Translations under genes and position numbers: made by a program | Assembly (NCBI GenBank): GCA_024403215.1 | Contig: JAKSSJ010000001.1 | Location: forward strand, 1 to 59,498 | Source of the DNA: Clostridia bacterium | Lineage (GTDB): Bacteria > Bacillota > Clostridia > Peptostreptococcales > Anaerovoracaceae | Direction of reading: 5' to 3' | DNA: 59,498 nt | Notes under the pieces: model-generated | The model's database searches: none | Seen by the model: only the letters and a program-made list of their open reading frames with translations | Told to the model about the DNA's origin: nothing | Part shown: one piece after another, positions 24,596 to 32,486 of the stretch | How the letters are laid out: each line of letters begins with the position of its first letter | How positions within the stretch are numbered: the first letter of the stretch is position 1

Positions 24596-25677
24596 TGTAT
24601 TTTAAAAAAATAACATTAAATAATTTTAGAAACTATAAAAATTTAGAGCTTGAGTTTGATAAAAATTTAAATTTATTTTTAGGAAAAAATGCTCAAGGTA
24701 AAACTAATTTATTAGAGTCTCTATTTATAACAGGTCTTGGTAAATCTTTTAGAACAAATAAAGATCAAGATATGATAGCCTTCGGAGAAAAAAATTCGAA
24801 GGTTATTTGTCTAGTTGGACAAGATGATAATAATGAGACAGAAATAGAAATTAACTTTTCTAATGAAGGAAAAATAATAAAAGTTGATGGAGTTAAATTA
24901 CAAAGAACAATAGATTTACTCGAAAATGTATATATTGTAGTTTTTTCTCCAGATGATTTAAGAATAGTAAAAGATGGTCCTGATAATAGAAGAAGATTTT
25001 TAGATAGAGAGCTTTGTCAAATTAAGCCTTTATATTATTCAGACCTTGGAAATTACAAAAAAGTATTAAAACAAAGAAATCAGTTACTAAGAGAAAAAAA
25101 TAAAGATAAAAAATTATTTGAGGTTTTTGACGAATCTTTGGCAAATTATGGTATTAGAATAGTAAATGAGCGTAAAATCTTTACTGAAAGATTGCTAAAT
25201 ATAAGCAAAAATATACATAAAGAAATATCTCAAGGGGCTGAAAACCTTGAAATTTCATACGAAACAAAGATTACAACAAATGAAGAATATATAGATCAGC
25301 TCCATAAAAACATGGAAAATGACTATATTAAAGGCTACACAAGCTTTGGACCTCACAAAGATGACCTGGCAATTTCAATAAATGGGACAGATATTAGACA
25401 ATTTGGCTCGCAGGGACAGCAAAGAACAGCCTCTCTTTCAATGAAATTGGCAGAAATTGGATTAATTAAGCAAGAAACAGGCGAAAATGCCGTACTTTTA
25501 CTAGATGATGTACTATCCGAGCTCGATAAAGATAGGCAAAGATACCTTATTGAGGCAATGAAGGATGTTCAAGTCTTTGTAACGGCCACGGAAGTGGATG
25601 AAGACTTGAAAAATAAACTGCCAAAGGGTAATACCTATAATGTTGACAACGGTAAAGTATACTTATATAATATTTAG
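24595..25677 (+). CDS. recF: DNA replication and repair protein RecF
   Basis: 360 residues. KKITLNNFRNYKNLELEF and LFLGKNAQGKTNLLESLF (Walker A, residues 30-48) open the ATPase. The signature GSQGQQRTASLSMKLAE (about 285) and the Walker B VLLLDDVLSELDKDRQ (about 310) close it. It helps load RecA at gaps via RecOR. The first ~200 codons share dnaN's AT-rich codon style; from about 25.2 kb usage returns to the window norm. Confidence 0.96.
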   Translation: MYFKKITLNNFRNYKNLELEFDKNLNLFLGKNAQGKTNLLESLFITGLGKSFRTNKDQDMIAFGEKNSKVICLVGQDDNNETEIEINFSNEGKIIKVDGVKLQRTIDLLENVYIVVFSPDDLRIVKDGPDNRRRFLDRELCQIKPLYYSDLGNYKKVLKQRNQLLREKNKDKKLFEVFDESLANYGIRIVNERKIFTERLLNISKNIHKEISQGAENLEISYETKITTNEEYIDQLHKNMENDYIKGYTSFGPHKDDLAISINGTDIRQFGSQGQQRTASLSMKLAEIGLIKQETGENAVLLLDDVLSELDKDRQRYLIEAMKDVQVFVTATEVDEDLKNKLPKGNTYNVDNGKVYLYNI

Positions 25678-25731
25678 GCTATTCCCTAATATGGGGGATA
25701 AGCGTTTTTAGCATGGAAAGGAGGACACACC

Positions 25732-25875
25732 ATGGCAAAGGGAGTTATGACATATCAGCCAAAGAAGGGCCAGAGATCAAAAGAACACGGATTCAGAAAG
25801 AGAATGGCTACAAAGAATGGCAGAAACGTTCTTAAGAGAAGAAGACTTAAGGGCAGAAAGAGATTAAGTGCATAG
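25732..25875 (+). CDS. rpmH: 50S ribosomal protein L34
   Basis: 47 residues. The core TYQPKKGQRSKEHGFRKRM followed by ATKNGRNVLKRRRLKGRKRLSA is bL34. The ATG at 25732 has AGGAGG seven bases upstream. The family usually starts at the position of the internal MTYQPKK, so this version has a five-residue N-terminal extension (MAKGV). Its stop overlaps the GTG start of rnpA (TAGTG). Confidence 0.96.
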   Translation: MAKGVMTYQPKKGQRSKEHGFRKRMATKNGRNVLKRRRLKGRKRLSA

Positions 25876-26219
25876 TGCTTAAAGAAGACGTACTGAGAAA
25901 ACGAGAAGATTTTAATAATCTTAGGAAATACGGTAAGTCTTTTGGTAGTGCGTATGTTGTCCTTGTTGTTAATAATAAAAAAGGACAAGCACTTAATCGT
26001 AAGGCCTTTTTGGCGAGCAAAAAGGTTGGAAACAGCGTGGTAAGGCACCGCGCAGTTAGATTGATGAAAGAAAGCTTTCGTCAAATAGAAAAAGAAAAAG
26101 CACTTAAACAAGGATACGATCTCTTGTTTATAGCAAGACCAACAATCAAGGATTTGAAATGTGCGGATGTGAAAAAAAGTATTGAAGCCGCAATAAGAAG
26201 AGCTGCGTTATATCAATGA
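25875..26219 (+). CDS. rnpA: Ribonuclease P protein component
   Basis: 114 residues from a GTG start that shares a base with the rpmH stop. LRKREDFNNLRKYGKSFGS is followed by AFLASKKVGNSVVRHRAVRLMKESFR, the RNR-type RNA-binding motif (here NSVVRHRAVR), and then YDLLFIARPTIKD. It assists the RNase P RNA in cutting tRNA 5' leaders. Its 3' end overlaps yidD by 4 bp (ATGA). Confidence 0.95.
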   Translation: MLKEDVLRKREDFNNLRKYGKSFGSAYVVLVVNNKKGQALNRKAFLASKKVGNSVVRHRAVRLMKESFRQIEKEKALKQGYDLLFIARPTIKDLKCADVKKSIEAAIRRAALYQ

Positions 26220-26425
26220 AAAGTTTGTTTATAGTTTTAATTGATATATATAGAATGTATATTTCTCCAAGGTTTCCGTCTAAGTGTAGGTTTACGCCAA
26301 CATGTTCGGAATACACAAGAGAAGCGATTATGAAATACGGAGCTTTAAAAGGGTCTTGGCTTGGAATCAAAAGGATCTTAAGATGTCACCCTGGTTCAAA
26401 GGGCGGCTATGATCCAGTACCATAA
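26216..26425 (+). CDS. yidD: Membrane protein insertion efficiency factor YidD
   Basis: 69 residues. IDIYRMYISPRFPSKCRFTPTCSEY with the three Cys-containing turns (KCRF, PTCSEY, ILRCHPGSKGGYDPVP) is the YidD/HlyA-like signature. A peripheral membrane protein that works with YidC; start overlaps rnpA, and yidC follows after 12 bp. Confidence 0.95.
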   Translation: MKSLFIVLIDIYRMYISPRFPSKCRFTPTCSEYTREAIMKYGALKGSWLGIKRILRCHPGSKGGYDPVP

Positions 26426-26437
26426 CTAGGAGTTTAA

Positions 26438-27154
26438 ATGGGCGCAATAATTGGATTTTTTGCAAAGATAATAGCTTATCCAATGAAGTATATTTACCTT
26501 TTCGTAAATAACTATGGTGTTTCTATTATCATACTGACAGCACTCATCAGAGTATTAATGATTCCGCTTTATGCAAAGCAGATAAAACAATCAGCTAAAA
26601 TGGCAGAGCTGTCAGAAAAACAAAAAGAGATACAAGTAAGATATGCACGTGATAGACAGATGATGAATGAAAAAATGCAGGAGCTCTATCAAGAGAACGG
26701 CGTTAGCACAACAGCCGGATGCCTGCCTTTGGTAATTCAGATGCCTATCCTGTTTGGACTTTATGAATTGCTTAGAAATCCACTTTCCTACATGCTTGAG
26801 AGCAATATGATTGCTGCAGTACACGAATCATTCCTTTGGGCTGCAGATCTTTCTCAACCAGATAGTTGGATTCTTCCAATACTCGCAGGACTTACAACAT
26901 ATCTCACAACAGCTCTTTCAACAGCAAGCGCAGATGCTACAACACAAGGAACAATGAATGCAATGAAGTATTTCATGCCACTCATGATTTTCCTTCTTGC
27001 AAGATCTATGCCTGCAGGACTCTCATTGTATTGGACTATCGGTAACCTTGTAATGATGGTTCAGAACGCTTTCTTTAACAAAAAGAAAAAGAAAGAAAAA
27101 GAACAAAGAGAAGTTGAAAAAGAAGTATTAAAAAGACAGAAAGCAAAAGAATAG
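26438..27154 (+). CDS. yidC: Membrane protein insertase YidC/Oxa1 family
   Basis: 238 residues. Five hydrophobic segments, starting with a Gram-positive-type short N-terminus (no large periplasmic domain). NNYGVSIIILTALIRVLMIPLYAKQIKQS carries the conserved Arg in the hydrophilic groove. AGCLPLVIQMPILFGLYELL follows, and a Lys-rich tail (KKKKKEKEQREVEKE) contacts ribosomes. No lipobox Cys near the N-terminus, unlike Bacillus SpoIIIJ. Inserts membrane proteins with or without Sec. Confidence 0.95.
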   Translation: MGAIIGFFAKIIAYPMKYIYLFVNNYGVSIIILTALIRVLMIPLYAKQIKQSAKMAELSEKQKEIQVRYARDRQMMNEKMQELYQENGVSTTAGCLPLVIQMPILFGLYELLRNPLSYMLESNMIAAVHESFLWAADLSQPDSWILPILAGLTTYLTTALSTASADATTQGTMNAMKYFMPLMIFLLARSMPAGLSLYWTIGNLVMMVQNAFFNKKKKKEKEQREVEKEVLKRQKAKE

Positions 27155-27171
27155 CATCTTTGGAGGCTAAG

Positions 27172-27990
27172 ATGAAATATGCAGAAAAGTGGGGAGACAG
27201 CATCGACGCTGCAGTTGAGCTGGCCCTGCAAGACCTCAAGCTTACCAAAGACCAAGTAACGGTTACAGTATTAGAGGAACCAAGCAAAGGTTTTCTTGGA
27301 ATCGGAGCTAAGCTTGCAAAAGTAAGAGTAGAAGAGATTGCAAAAGAAAAACCTAAGAAAGAAAAACAGCTTGCTCCAAAAGCTGATAGCTTAGAGGTTA
27401 AAGAGGAAAAGAAAGCTCCTCAAAAACAAAAGAAAGAAAAGAGTGCAAAAGCACCTAAAGAAAAGAAAGAAAAAACAAGAGAAGATGATTTAGAATTAGA
27501 CATTGCTCTTGTTTCAACAAGACCAACAGATCTTACTGAGGTAGAAAGCCACGTTGCAAAAGACTTCCTCAGAAAGGTTGCCCAAGATATGGGCATTGAA
27601 ATTGAAATCAAAGTCTTTGTAAACAAAGACAGCGTTTACGTTGATATTGATGGCAAGGACACCGGTACTGTTATCGGTAAGCGTGGCGCAACACTGGATT
27701 CAATTCAGTACTTAACAAGTTTAGTTGTTAATAAAGATACTGAAAATTATCTCCGCGTTGTAGTTGACGCTGAAGGATATAGAGCAAAAAGAGAAGAGAC
27801 ACTCAAAAAGCTTGCATTAAGACTTGCTGATAAAGCATTAAAGAGCGGAAAGAGTGTTAGACTCGAACCAATGAATCCGTACGAGCGCAAGGTTATACAT
27901 TCAACTCTTCAGACTGTTCCTAATGTAACAACAAAATCAGAAGGACAAGAACCATACAGAAAAGTTGTAATCGTTCCTGCACGAAAATAG
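27172..27990 (+). CDS. jag: RNA-binding protein Jag/KhpB
   Basis: 272 residues from ATG 27172, chosen because GGAGG is at 27162-27166; an upstream TTG is unlikely. Jag-N domain (KYAEKWGDSIDAAVELAL..., with EPSKGFLGIGAKLAKV). A Lys/Glu-rich linker (about 65-105). A KH domain with GTVIGKRGATLDSIQYLTSL. A C-terminal R3H domain with RLEPMNPYERKVIHSTLQ. Binds RNA and affects cell division and envelope in Firmicutes. Confidence 0.94.
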   Translation: MKYAEKWGDSIDAAVELALQDLKLTKDQVTVTVLEEPSKGFLGIGAKLAKVRVEEIAKEKPKKEKQLAPKADSLEVKEEKKAPQKQKKEKSAKAPKEKKEKTREDDLELDIALVSTRPTDLTEVESHVAKDFLRKVAQDMGIEIEIKVFVNKDSVYVDIDGKDTGTVIGKRGATLDSIQYLTSLVVNKDTENYLRVVVDAEGYRAKREETLKKLALRLADKALKSGKSVRLEPMNPYERKVIHSTLQTVPNVTTKSEGQEPYRKVVIVPARK

Positions 27991-27995
27991 AAATT

Positions 27996-28025
27996 AGGGC
28001 TGCCTGTTGGCGGCCCTTTATTTTT
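27996..28025 (+). terminator. Rho-independent terminator after jag
   Basis: AGGGCTGCC (27996-28004) pairs with GGCGGCCCT (28009-28017), followed by TTATTTTT. Ends the rpmH-rnpA-yidD-yidC-jag unit just before mnmE; partial read-through is likely because mnmE starts only 14 bp later. Confidence 0.85.
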
Positions 28026-28038
28026 AAAAAATATTTAG

Positions 28039-29382
28039 ATGAAAGATACAACAATTGCTGCAATCTCTACAGCTTATGGAGAAGCCGGAATTGGCATAGT
28101 AAGGCTAAGCGGTCCAGACTCATTAAAGATTGCAAAAGAAATTACAAATAAAGAGTTGCCAAACAGAAAGATGGTTTATACCAAGGTAAAAGATGGTGAG
28201 ACTGTTTTAGATGAAGCTTTGGTAGTATATATGCAAGGTCCTCATTCCTACACAGGAGAGGACGTTGTTGAATTTCAGTGCCATGGCGGTCTTTTATCTA
28301 CAAAAGAAATTTTGGCCCTTCTTTTAAGGAGGGGCGCTGTTATGGCAGAGCGCGGAGAATTTACCAAAAGAGCCTTCTTAAACGGAAGGATGGATCTTTC
28401 TCAAGCCGAGGCCGTAATAGATTTAATTAAGGCAAGAGGCAGCAAAAGCTATAACGAAGCCCTCTCTCAGATGCAAGGAAAGCTTTCAGCTGAGGTAAAT
28501 AGCGTTAGAAAGAAGCTCCTTGATCTTCTTGTAGACCTTACGGTAAACATGGACTACCCAGACGAAGACATAGAGCAAATAACATACGAAAAGATAGGAA
28601 ACAGCTTATCGGTAATAAACGATAAACTATTAAATTTAAAGGATTCCGCTGGAGAAGGACGCATTGTAAGGGAAGGTCTTTCTGTTGCAATAGTTGGAAA
28701 GCCAAATGTAGGCAAGTCCTCCCTTCTTAATGCCTTTCTTAAGGAAGAGCGGAGCATAGTTACAAATGTCCCTGGAACGACAAGGGACACCATAGAAGAG
28801 CAGGCTCAGCTTAGAGGCTTTACCCTAAGATTTATTGACACTGCCGGAATTCATAAAAGCCAGGACGAGGTAGAAAGCATAGGAATCGAAAAGAGCATTA
28901 AGGCCTTAGAGTCGGCAGATCTTTTGTTGGTTCTTTTGGATGCTTCAAGACCTCTTGAAAAAGAAGACCAGGAAATCCTTGATGCCTCAAAAGACATCCC
29001 AAGGATAATTATTATAAACAAAGTGGATTTAGGCGAGGCCAAAAATCTCCAATTTGAGGGCTCAAAAGATGCCATCCCGGTATCTGTATCCACCGGATTT
29101 GGGCTCGAAAAAATAGAAGATGCCATCGAAAAATATATTAGCGGCGGAAGAGTAAGAAGAGAAGATGATTTGCTTGTTACTAATATTAGGCACGCTAATT
29201 TGATAGAAAAAGCTTACGGTGAAATATGCCAGGCACAAGCTATGACAGGTGCGCATGAGGCAATAGATTTTATTGAAGTAAATGTTAAGGCTGCTTTTGA
29301 TTATCTTGGCGAGATAATCGGCGAGACAGCAACAGACCAGGTTATATCAGAAGTATTCCAAAGATTCTGCCTTGGTAAGTAA
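28039..29382 (+). CDS. mnmE: tRNA uridine-5-carboxymethylaminomethyl(34) synthesis GTPase MnmE
   Basis: 447 residues. N-terminal folate-binding domain starts DTTIAAISTAYGEAGIGIVRLSG. The G domain (about 215-370) shows VGKPNVGKSSLLNAF, GTTRDTIEE, DTAGIHKS and NKVDLG. The C-terminus ends FCLGK, the [I/L]GK motif whose Cys is needed for the reaction. Works with MnmG to modify U34 of several tRNAs. No strong ribosome binding site is visible. Confidence 0.97.
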   Translation: MKDTTIAAISTAYGEAGIGIVRLSGPDSLKIAKEITNKELPNRKMVYTKVKDGETVLDEALVVYMQGPHSYTGEDVVEFQCHGGLLSTKEILALLLRRGAVMAERGEFTKRAFLNGRMDLSQAEAVIDLIKARGSKSYNEALSQMQGKLSAEVNSVRKKLLDLLVDLTVNMDYPDEDIEQITYEKIGNSLSVINDKLLNLKDSAGEGRIVREGLSVAIVGKPNVGKSSLLNAFLKEERSIVTNVPGTTRDTIEEQAQLRGFTLRFIDTAGIHKSQDEVESIGIEKSIKALESADLLLVLLDASRPLEKEDQEILDASKDIPRIIIINKVDLGEAKNLQFEGSKDAIPVSVSTGFGLEKIEDAIEKYISGGRVRREDDLLVTNIRHANLIEKAYGEICQAQAMTGAHEAIDFIEVNVKAAFDYLGEIIGETATDQVISEVFQRFCLGK

Positions 29383-29397
29383 AGAAGTTATACAAGA

Positions 29398-31269
29398 ATG
29401 GAAACAAAAAATCTTGGACAATTTGATCTTATTGTAATAGGCGCAGGCCATGCAGGTTGCGAGGCCGCACTTGCTGCTGCAAGGATGGGAAAGAAAACTC
29501 TAATTCTTTCTATTAATCTTGAAGCTGTTGCAAACATGTTTTGTAATCCTGCTATAGGCGGAACAGGAAAAGGACATCTTGTTAGAGAGATTGATGCTCT
29601 CGGTGGCCAGATGGGTCTTTGCATTGATAAAACTTTTATTCAATCAAAGATGCTTAATGTAAGCAAGGGCCCTGCTGTTCATTCCTTAAGAGCTCAGGCA
29701 GATAAGAGGCGTTATCACGAAGAAATGAAACGCACTCTTGAAAGATGCGAAAATCTTCTTCTTAAACAAGGAGAAGTTATTGATATTGATTATGATGAAA
29801 ACGGAGTACATGGCGTACTTCTTAGAACGGGCGCATACTACGAAGCAAAAGCTGTAGTCATTGCTACAGGAACTTTTCTTGGCGGAAAAATATTTATTGG
29901 CGACAGCGTAGTAGAAAGCGGACCTAACGGTCTTGCGCCAAGTACTATGCTCGCAGATAATTTAAAGAAACGTGGATTTAAGCTTAGAAGATTTAAGACA
30001 GGAACTCCAGCAAGATGCTTAAAAGATTCTTTGGATTTTTCTAAGATGAAAATTCAAGAAGGCGATGAGCATGTTGTTCCATTTTCTTTTTTGAATAACG
30101 ATTTAGATAAAGAGCAGGTTCCTTGTTACCTTACATATACCAACGAAACAACTCACAAAATAATTAGAGATAATTTTTCAAGATCCGCTCTTTTTGGTGG
30201 ACAGATTGAAGGTATAGGTCCAAGATATTGTCCAAGCATAGAGAGCAAGATTGATAGATTTAAAGATAAAGAAAGACATCAGCTTTTTGTAGAGCCAGAA
30301 GGACTTTCAACTGATGAGATGTATCTTCAGGGTATGAGCACATCTCTTCCAGAAGATGTACAGGAGGCTTTCTATAAAACAATTCCTGGTCTTGAAAATA
30401 TCAGAATTACAAGAAGCGCTTACGCAATTGAATACGATTGCATTGATCCTTTAGATATGAAGCAGTCCCTAGAACATAGAGAAGTAAAAGGACTTTTCTG
30501 TGCAGGACAATTCAACGGATCAAGTGGTTATGAAGAAGCTGCAGCGCAAGGCCTTATGGCAGGAATAAATGCTGCGCTTTGGATTGATAAAAAAGAACCA
30601 TTTATTCTTGATAGATCAGAAGCATACATCGGTGTTCTCATTGATGACCTTGTTACTAAAGGAACTAACGAGCCATATAGAATGATGACAAGTCGTTGCG
30701 AATATAGACTCGTTTTAAGACAGGACAATGCAGATATGAGACTCACAGAAATGGGAAGAGAACTCGGTCTTGTTTCTGATGAAAGATACAAAAGATTTTT
30801 GGATGATAAAAAATCTTTTGAAGATGAAATGCAAAGATTAAATGATTTGCAAATTACTCCAACGATTGCAAATAAATTTTTAGAAGAGAGAGGCTCTGCC
30901 CTTCTTGACAACAGAATTTCTCTTGCAGAACTTTTAAAGCGTCCAGAATTTTCTTACGATGATTTAGAAGAGTTAGATCCTGATAGAAAAAAATTATCTT
31001 ATCATGTAAAAACAAAAGTTGAAGTTGCGATTAAGTATGCTGGTTATATTGATAAACAAATGCAGCAAATAGAACACTTCAAAAAACTTGAAACAAAAAA
31101 ACTTCCAACAGATATTGATTACATGAGTATTGATGGAATAAGAATTGAGGCAAGAGAAAAATTAAATCAATTTAAACCAACATCAGTTGGACAGGCATCA
31201 AGAATTTCTGGTGTCTCCCCTGCTGACATAAATGTACTGCTTGTTTATCTTGAAAGAATAAAAAAATAA
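29398..31269 (+). CDS. mnmG: tRNA uridine-5-carboxymethylaminomethyl(34) synthesis enzyme MnmG
   Basis: 623 residues. FAD dinucleotide fold at VIGAGHAGCEAALAAARMG. NPAIGGTGKGHLVREIDALGG, LKRFKTGTPAR-type segment (RRFKTGTPARC) and FCAGQFNGSSGYEEAAAQGL match GidA. C-terminal helical MnmE-binding domain. Forms a complex with MnmE, encoded 15 bp upstream. Confidence 0.97.
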   Translation: METKNLGQFDLIVIGAGHAGCEAALAAARMGKKTLILSINLEAVANMFCNPAIGGTGKGHLVREIDALGGQMGLCIDKTFIQSKMLNVSKGPAVHSLRAQADKRRYHEEMKRTLERCENLLLKQGEVIDIDYDENGVHGVLLRTGAYYEAKAVVIATGTFLGGKIFIGDSVVESGPNGLAPSTMLADNLKKRGFKLRRFKTGTPARCLKDSLDFSKMKIQEGDEHVVPFSFLNNDLDKEQVPCYLTYTNETTHKIIRDNFSRSALFGGQIEGIGPRYCPSIESKIDRFKDKERHQLFVEPEGLSTDEMYLQGMSTSLPEDVQEAFYKTIPGLENIRITRSAYAIEYDCIDPLDMKQSLEHREVKGLFCAGQFNGSSGYEEAAAQGLMAGINAALWIDKKEPFILDRSEAYIGVLIDDLVTKGTNEPYRMMTSRCEYRLVLRQDNADMRLTEMGRELGLVSDERYKRFLDDKKSFEDEMQRLNDLQITPTIANKFLEERGSALLDNRISLAELLKRPEFSYDDLEELDPDRKKLSYHVKTKVEVAIKYAGYIDKQMQQIEHFKKLETKKLPTDIDYMSIDGIRIEAREKLNQFKPTSVGQASRISGVSPADINVLLVYLERIKK

Positions 31270-31282
31270 TCTATTTAGTTAA

Positions 31283-31918
31283 ATGGAAAATATTTACAAA
31301 TTACTAACTGAATATATTTTAGACTGGAATGAAAAGATAAATGTTACTGCAATAAAGGATCCTGAAGAATTTTATGAAAAGAATATAAAGGATTCGCTTG
31401 CAATAACAAATAGACCAGAATATATTGCTGCAAAGAAGGTTTTAGACCTTGGAACAGGCGGCGGCTTTCCTGGCTTACCCCTTGCAATTTCAAGTCCAGA
31501 GAAAGATTTTATTTTGATGGATGCTGTGGGAAAGAAGCTAAAGGTTATAGATGATGTAGCCTTAAAGCTTGGTTTAAAAAACGTTACCACGGTGCATTCT
31601 AGAGCAGAGGATTATGTTTCACGTGAAACATTTGACCTTGTTGTTTCAAGGGCAGTGGCAAACATGTCTACCCTTTCTGAATACTGTCTTCCTTTTGTAA
31701 AGCTTGGCGGATACTTTATTGCTTACAAAACAGAAGATGCAAAAGAGGAAATAGCAGCTGCCTCAAATGCTATTAAGCTTCTTGGGGGTGAGCTGGCAGA
31801 GATTGCGGACAATGGAGAAGGCTCTAATGGGCACATATTTGTAATAATAAAAAAGGTCTCCCCTTCCCCTTCTAAATATCCGCGGAAGGCTGGAATTCCA
31901 AGCAAACAACCGCTATAA
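31283..31918 (+). CDS. rsmG: 16S rRNA (guanine527-N7)-methyltransferase
   Basis: 211 residues. Rossmann motif VLDLGTGGGFPGLPLAIS (about 52-70); FDLVVSRAVANMSTLSEYCLPFVKLGGYFIAYK follows. Methylates G527 in the 530 loop. The gene contains a perfect parS site in frame (31615-31630, read as VSRET). The last ~20 residues (VSPSPSKYPRKAGIPSKQPL) are a basic tail. Confidence 0.95.
   Translation: MENIYKLLTEYILDWNEKINVTAIKDPEEFYEKNIKDSLAITNRPEYIAAKKVLDLGTGGGFPGLPLAISSPEKDFILMDAVGKKLKVIDDVALKLGLKNVTTVHSRAEDYVSRETFDLVVSRAVANMSTLSEYCLPFVKLGGYFIAYKTEDAKEEIAAASNAIKLLGGELAEIADNGEGSNGHIFVIIKKVSPSPSKYPRKAGIPSKQPL
31615..31630. promoter_or_regulatory. parS: parS site 1 (inside rsmG)
   Basis: Perfect 16-bp palindrome TGTTTCACGTGAAACA, the universal ParB/Spo0J binding site, embedded in the rsmG coding sequence. 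Confidence 0.97.
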
Positions 31919-31921
31919 CAC

Positions 31922-31949
31922 AAAGGATGTTTCACGTGAAACATCCTTT
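31922..31949 (+). terminator. parS: parS site 2 doubling as the rsmG terminator
   Basis: The perfect parS palindrome (31928-31943) is extended by AAAGGA/TCCTTT to a 14-bp perfect stem (31922-31935 with 31936-31949) followed by TTCTTTT. It lies 3 bp after the rsmG stop, so one sequence can act both as a ParB site and as a transcription terminator. Confidence 0.85.
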
Positions 31950-32437
31950 TTCTTTTGATTCTTTTTCAGGGAGAAAGCGTACTAATACTTCTTCGGGAGG
32001 CAGGTCCTCGCGCTGGGCTGAATTGCAATCCTGGAAACGTCAGCACGCTCTTATTTTCAGGGAGAAAGCGTACTAATACTTCTTCGGGAGGCAGGTCCTC
32101 GCACGCTGTTAAACTAACGGCTCTGCTCGCTGCTCTCGTCGAAAGGGCTCCTTCGCGACGCTCGCATCGCCGAGTTTAAATACGCTTTGCTGTGGAGGCT
32201 CCCTCATAAGCATTAGCACGCTTTCCCCCTTGAAAAATGAGGCATAAGTGATATATGGCTTTCCGAACGACTTCGCGTAGTGACCGTTTTGCAACACTGC
32301 GAGGCGCCCGTAGCGAGACGTCCGCCTTCCGGCGCGAGCAGGGCGCCAAGCAGATGTTGCACAGGGCACGCAGCGGCAAGTGAGGAAGGTCATGTATCAC
32401 TTCTGCCTAAATTAAATTTAAGAGGAAAGCGGTTGAT
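31950..32437. repeat. Repeat-rich gene-free interval between rsmG and parA
   Basis: No convincing gene. A 49-bp exact direct repeat (31963-32011 and 32054-32102, period 91 bp, core GAGAAAGCGTACTAATACTT) is followed by an imperfect inverted copy (about 32188-32238, core ATTAGCACGCTTTCCCCCTT). Next to it is the long form of the dispersed stem element (32241-32408). Frames here are GC-rich and lack ribosome binding sites. Confidence 0.75.
32241..32408. repeat. Long-stem repeat element, long form
   Basis: The outer arms GGCATAAGTGATATATGG and CATGTATCACTTCTGCC pair, and the inner boxes TTTCCGAACGACTTCGCG and CGGCAAGTGAGGAAGG match the short element at 2598-2677. The loop is about 90 bp longer and GC-rich with its own small palindromes. 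Confidence 0.7.
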
Positions 32438-32453
32438 TGTTTCACGTGAAACA
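32438..32453. promoter_or_regulatory. parS: parS site 3 (upstream of parA)
   Basis: Third perfect TGTTTCACGTGAAACA, 33 bp before parA, where ParB binding could also influence parAB expression. Confidence 0.97.
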
Positions 32454-32486
32454 TATATAATGAAGGTACGATTAAAGGAGATCACT

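Noticed and set aside
27160..27171. TTG start for jag
   Set aside because: The TTG overlaps the GGAGG binding site that serves ATG 27172. The same artefact occurs for the membrane protein gene at 58252.
31950..32110. Direct repeats as a CRISPR array
   Set aside because: Only two exact copies with a 42-bp spacer plus one inverted copy, and no cas genes; CRISPR repeats are regular and in one orientation.
32280..32486. An N-terminal extension of parA running through the repeat region
   Set aside because: It encodes GC-rich low-complexity sequence, lacks a binding site and crosses parS site 3; ATG 32487 has AAAGGAG and the canonical ParA start.
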